Assembly: GCA_045540715.1 (NCBI GenBank)
Contig: JAZQHT010000013.1
Location: 62,001-126,000 of the forward strand
Direction: 5' to 3'
Length of the DNA: 64,000 bases
Source: UMGS1279 sp045540715
GTDB lineage: Bacteria > Bacillota > Clostridia > Oscillospirales > Acutalibacteraceae
Shown one piece after another: positions 60,975 to 64,000 of this stretch. How positions within the stretch are numbered: the stretch's first letter is position 1; each line of letters starts with the position of its first letter. Below the pieces are notes generated by a model. It worked only from the letters and a program-made list of their open reading frames with translations, had not been told where the DNA came from and ran no database searches. The translations under genes and the position numbers were made by a program.

Positions 60975-62122
60975 GTTTAATTAAAATTAAAAGCGACCGC
61001 ATAATTACAGAAAACGGCCTTTTTGACGGTTTTGTTTATTTAGAAAACGATAAGATTTTATCGGTTACTAAAGAAGATAAACCCTGCGATATTGAATATA
61101 ATTTTGTTGGCCGCTACCTATCTCCCGGCTTTATTGATATGCACACCCACGGTGCTGGTGGTCATCCCTTTTTAAACACAACAAAAGAAGACGTTTTAAA
61201 GGCGGTAGAGTGCCACTTAAATTATGGTACTACCACCATTTTACCCACCATTTCGGCTTCTCCTTTTTTAGATATGAAAGAGGCCGTAATTGCAATTAAA
61301 GAAGCAATAGACTGCGGCGAAAGTAATGCTAACATTTTGGGTGCACATTTAGAAGGACCTTACCTTTCTAAAGAACAATGTGGCGCACAATGTCCAACCT
61401 TTATTACAGAACCCATAAAAAACGATTACGTAGATTTGATTGAAAATTATGGCAAATATATTGCACGTTGGACCTATGCTCCTGAAAAAGATAATAACGG
61501 TGAATTTTGCAAATATTTAACTAATAAAGGCATTATCGCTTCCGCAGGCCACACCAACGCAAAATATGAAGATATGAAGGTTGCAATTGATAACGGGTGT
61601 AATTTAATTACCCACCTTTACTCTTGCACTTCAACCATTACACGCGAATATGGGTTTAGATCTTTAGGTGTTATTGAATCTGCTTTTTTACGTGATGAGC
61701 TTTACGTTGAAATTATTGCAGATGGTAAACACTTACCTATTGACCTTGTTAAATTAATTATAAAAATTAAGGGTACCGATAAAACCGCCCTTATAACAGA
61801 TAGCCTAGAAATTGCTTGTACTGATATTAAAGAAGGCGTTATGGGCGGCACCGAATTTATTGTTGAAGACGGTGTTTGCAAACTAAAAGATCGCTCGGCT
61901 TTTGCAGGCAGCGTTGCAACCACAAACCGACTTGTTAAATTTATTGCACATGAATGTGGTTTTGGTATATTAGACGCTGTTAAAATGATTACCAAAGTGC
62001 CCGCAGAAATATTGGGACTTAATAAAGGCTTAATCGCAAGTGGCAAAGATGCCGATATTATTATTTTTGACGATGAAATTGCGGTTTCTGATATTTTTGT
62101 AATGGGCAAAAAAGTTAAGTAG
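60971..62122 (+). CDS. nagA: N-acetylglucosamine-6-phosphate deacetylase
   Basis: 383 residues. Amidohydrolase metal motifs: DMHTHGAGGHPF, GAHLEGPYLS (Glu), SAGHTNAKYED (His), NLITHLYSC (His) and ALITDSLE (Asp). It removes acetate from GlcNAc6P, making the substrate for the NagB-type enzyme encoded before it. The gene order nagB-nagA with overlap strongly suggests joint use. Confidence 0.92.
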   Translation: MSLIKIKSDRIITENGLFDGFVYLENDKILSVTKEDKPCDIEYNFVGRYLSPGFIDMHTHGAGGHPFLNTTKEDVLKAVECHLNYGTTTILPTISASPFLDMKEAVIAIKEAIDCGESNANILGAHLEGPYLSKEQCGAQCPTFITEPIKNDYVDLIENYGKYIARWTYAPEKDNNGEFCKYLTNKGIIASAGHTNAKYEDMKVAIDNGCNLITHLYSCTSTITREYGFRSLGVIESAFLRDELYVEIIADGKHLPIDLVKLIIKIKGTDKTALITDSLEIACTDIKEGVMGGTEFIVEDGVCKLKDRSAFAGSVATTNRLVKFIAHECGFGILDAVKMITKVPAEILGLNKGLIASGKDADIIIFDDEIAVSDIFVMGKKVK

Positions 62123-62130
62123 GTATTTTT

Positions 62131-63297
62131 ATGGAAAAGACAGTAAAAATTGGTATAATTGGCATTGGCAATATGGGTTCGGCTCACGCTAACTGCATTT
62201 ATAAAAACGAAATTAAGGGTTTAACCCTTACCGCAGTTTGCGATAAAAGTCCCTTTAGACGTGACTACTGTAAAGAAAATTTTAAGGACGTTTTGATTTT
62301 TGATAATTATAAAGCTTTAATTGATTCTAAGACAGTAGAAGCAATAATTATTGCGGTTCCCCACCCAATGCATGCAGATATTGCAATGTACGCATTAGAA
62401 AATGGTGTTAACGTTTTGGTTGAAAAACCTGTTGACGTAACTGTTAGTAAGGCAAAAAAACTTAACGAAATTGCAAATAGTAGCGGCAAGGTTTTTGCCA
62501 TTATGTTTAACCAAAGAACAAACGAAATTTTTATTAAAGCGCGCGAAATTATTAAAAGCGGTGTTTTAGGTAATATAAAACGTAATTCTTGGGTTATAAC
62601 CAACTGGTACCGTCCTCAAAGTTATTATGACAGCGGCTCTTGGCGTGCTTCTTGGCGCGGTGAAGGCGGCGGCGTGCTTATTAACCAAAGTCCCCACAAC
62701 CTTGACTTATGGCAATGGATTTGCGGCGAACCCGAAGAAATTACAGCAATTATTTCTTATGGTAAATATCATAATATTGAGGTTGACGACGAAGTCACAA
62801 TTTACGCAAAATACCCTGATGGCTCAACCGGTACCTTTATTACTTCAACGGGTGAGCTACCGGGTACTAACCGTCTTGAAATTGCTTGCGATAAAGGTAA
62901 AATGGTGCTTGAAAACGGTATGTTAAAACTTTGGAAGCTAAGCGAAAGCGAAAGGGTTTTCTGTTTTGACGATACTAAAGGCCCCAAAATGACCTACGAA
63001 GAATTTAAGTGCGACTGTGAAATTGCTCACAAAGGCATTTTACAAAACTTTGCAAACGCAATTTTATATGGTGAAGAATTGATTTCACCCGGTACTGACG
63101 GCATTAAAGAGCTTTCAATTTCTAATGCGGCTTACCTTTCTTCTTGGAAAGGCTCAGCACCTGTAAAACTTCCGCTTGATGCAGAAGAATATGATAAATA
63201 TTTTTATGAAAAGGTTGAAAAATCTACCTTCGATGAAACAAAAGAATCGCATTTTGAAGGCGGATGCTACTTACCCCGCTGGTTTGTAAACTGGTAA
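62131..63297 (+). CDS. Gfo/Idh/MocA-family oxidoreductase (third)
   Basis: 388 residues, full length. IGIIGIGNMGSAHANC, VLVEKPVDVTVS (active Lys, about residue 97), GGGVLINQSPHNLDLWQWI with conserved His and SWRGEGGG. C-terminal GGCYLPRWF. This type is close to glycoside or inositol dehydrogenases. Last gene of the operon, 9 bases after nagA. Confidence 0.93.
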   Translation: MEKTVKIGIIGIGNMGSAHANCIYKNEIKGLTLTAVCDKSPFRRDYCKENFKDVLIFDNYKALIDSKTVEAIIIAVPHPMHADIAMYALENGVNVLVEKPVDVTVSKAKKLNEIANSSGKVFAIMFNQRTNEIFIKAREIIKSGVLGNIKRNSWVITNWYRPQSYYDSGSWRASWRGEGGGVLINQSPHNLDLWQWICGEPEEITAIISYGKYHNIEVDDEVTIYAKYPDGSTGTFITSTGELPGTNRLEIACDKGKMVLENGMLKLWKLSESERVFCFDDTKGPKMTYEEFKCDCEIAHKGILQNFANAILYGEELISPGTDGIKELSISNAAYLSSWKGSAPVKLPLDAEEYDKYFYEKVEKSTFDETKESHFEGGCYLPRWFVNW

Positions 63298-63302
63298 TAT
63301 TA

Positions 63303-63356
63303 ACCCCCACCGTTATTTTCTCATAAAATAGAGAAACTAATGGCGGGGGTATTTTT
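63303..63356 (+). terminator. Terminator-like hairpin that covers the next ribosome site
   Basis: ACCCCCACCGTTA (63303-63315) pairs with TAATGGCGGGGGT (63338-63350), with one A-C mismatch and a G-U pair, then ATTTTT. The GGGGG in the right arm is 7 bases before ATG 63357. Confidence 0.65.
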
Positions 63357-63557
63357 ATGCAATATAACAATTTACAAGAACTTATATATAACAGCAGTTC
63401 AACACGCAAATATTTTTTAAGCTTGCCTGTATTAACACAAATGGATATTCATAAATATAATAATCAAATTCACTCTGCAAAAGATCTTAGAATTTTAAAA
63501 GAGAGGCTTGAAAAATATAATCATCACCTTAAAATTTCAGAAGAAAGATTATTTTAA
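63357..63557 (+). CDS. Small protein of unknown function
   Basis: 66 residues, MQYNNLQELIYNSSSTRKYF and so on, strongly helical and charged (ILKERLEKYNHHLKISEE). It resembles a small hypothetical protein group with a YFLSLPVLTQM-type centre that I have the impression of meeting in Oscillospiraceae, but I cannot name a family. GGGGG 7 bases upstream may be the ribosome site, though it lies in the hairpin arm. It may alternatively be non-coding. Confidence 0.5.
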   Translation: MQYNNLQELIYNSSSTRKYFLSLPVLTQMDIHKYNNQIHSAKDLRILKERLEKYNHHLKISEERLF

Positions 63558-63567
63558 TTATCTTGCT

Positions 63568-63596
63568 TGACTTTAACGCTTTAATATGTTAATATA
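63568..63596 (+). promoter_or_regulatory. Promoter for yerC-nrdR
   Basis: TTGACT (63568-63573), 17-base spacer, TAATAT (63591-63596). Confidence 0.65.
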
Positions 63597-63626
63597 TGAA
63601 TATAGAATATTAAAGGAGTGTGCCCT

Positions 63627-63911
63627 ATGCTAAGCATTAAAAACAAAGCAACGGATGATCTTTTTGAAGCAATTCTAGCACTTGAAACGGTGGATGAATG
63701 TTATAAATTTTTCGAAGACGTTTGCACCGTTAAAGAAATTCAAGCAATTTCGCAACGTTTAGAGGTTGCAAAAATGCTTATGGAAAAAAGAGTTTACAGC
63801 GATATTGTTAAAGAAACAGGGGCTTCTACTGCAACTATTTCAAGGGTAAACCGTTCTTTAACCTATGGCAACGAAGGTTACGATTTAATTTTTAAAAGAT
63901 TAAATAAATAA
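63627..63911 (+). CDS. YerC/YecD-family TrpR-related protein
   Basis: 94 residues from ATG 63627 (GGAG 8 bases before; the GTG at 63618 is inside that site). The TrpR-like HTH has SQRLEVAKMLMEKRVYSDIVKETGASTATISRVNRSL. YerC/YecD proteins are TrpR-superfamily DNA-binding proteins; the target is unknown. nrdR follows 13 bases downstream, so they are likely one operon. Confidence 0.92.
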   Translation: MLSIKNKATDDLFEAILALETVDECYKFFEDVCTVKEIQAISQRLEVAKMLMEKRVYSDIVKETGASTATISRVNRSLTYGNEGYDLIFKRLNK

Positions 63912-63924
63912 GGAGTGTTTTATT

Positions 63925-64000
63925 ATGAAATGTCCTTTTTGCGGTTTTGAAGAAAGTAAGGTAATAGATTCAAGACCTACCGACGAAGGCGAAAGAATTC
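63925..64000 (+). CDS. nrdR: Transcriptional repressor NrdR, 5' part
   Basis: The first 25 codons to the window edge: MKCPFCGFEESKVIDSRPTD then EGERI. This is the zinc-ribbon start (CPFC) and the SRPTDEG motif of NrdR, which represses ribonucleotide reductase genes in response to ATP/dATP. AGGAGTG precedes the ATG. Confidence 0.93.
   Translation, partial: MKCPFCGFEESKVIDSRPTDEGERI

Overview
The window is low-GC, densely coded DNA from a chromosome, most likely an anaerobic, spore-forming Clostridia member of the gut or rumen type. The support is a six-subunit Rnf complex, a sensor-type [FeFe]-hydrogenase homologue, many ferredoxin motifs, a YpeB germination protein, GTP-type PEP carboxykinase, strong Shine-Dalgarno sites (several with TTG or GTG starts) and sigma-A-like promoters. 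Two secreted proteins end in dockerin modules, which points to a Ruminococcus/Oscillospiraceae-like host with cohesin-bearing scaffolds elsewhere in the genome. The exact genus cannot be told from the sequence alone.

Layout. 1-2.6 kb (minus): a truncated membrane protein, a DUF58 protein and a MoxR ATPase. 2.8-10.2 kb (plus): glycosyltransferase, HPr-like protein, FAD dehydrogenase, then rnfCDGEAB. 10.3-15.9 kb: a DUF2130 protein, DUF1893 and aldo/keto reductase genes, an FkbM methyltransferase, and an Mrp/HAD pair. 16.1-21.0 kb: a Gld-like ABC exporter operon with GldG and DUF4340 partners. 21.1-23.1 kb: a secreted LRR, Cys-repeat, Ig-like and dockerin protein. 23.3-29.2 kb: murD, two M42 peptidases, a methionine-gamma-lyase-like PLP enzyme and glyA. 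29.3-34.2 kb (minus): rpiB, PBP2, mreD, mreC and mreB, a cell-elongation operon. 34.4-36.0 kb (minus): a secreted CHAP-ricin-dockerin protein behind an unusual structured leader. 36.4-43.1 kb: dCMP deaminase and a HAD phosphatase, then rpmB, DUF177, rpmF, DUF512 radical SAM, der, plsY and gpsA. 43.1-53.1 kb: a NERD protein; the DRTGG, HATPase and [FeFe]-hydrogenase-like operon; pckA; a secreted unknown; ypeB; and a GH35 beta-galactosidase.

53.1-56.4 kb is the most accessory-looking stretch. It holds a divergent XRE/SLOG pair with two palindromic operators, a tRNA-Arg, a remarkable array of seven micro-hairpins, a four-helix-bundle protein coupled to a frameshifted pyrophosphatase-like gene, a NUDIX hydrolase and an unknown membrane protein. 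56.5-63.3 kb is an AraC-linked catabolic operon with three Gfo/Idh/MocA oxidoreductases, a TIM-barrel isomerase and NagB/NagA homologues, probably for amino-sugar-containing glycans. The window closes with a small protein, a YerC/TrpR-like regulator and the first 25 codons of nrdR.

The best leads for something undescribed are the hairpin array beside the four-helix-bundle gene, the structured leader with a terminator before the CHAP-dockerin gene, the XRE/SLOG operator module, and the sensor-type hydrogenase operon.
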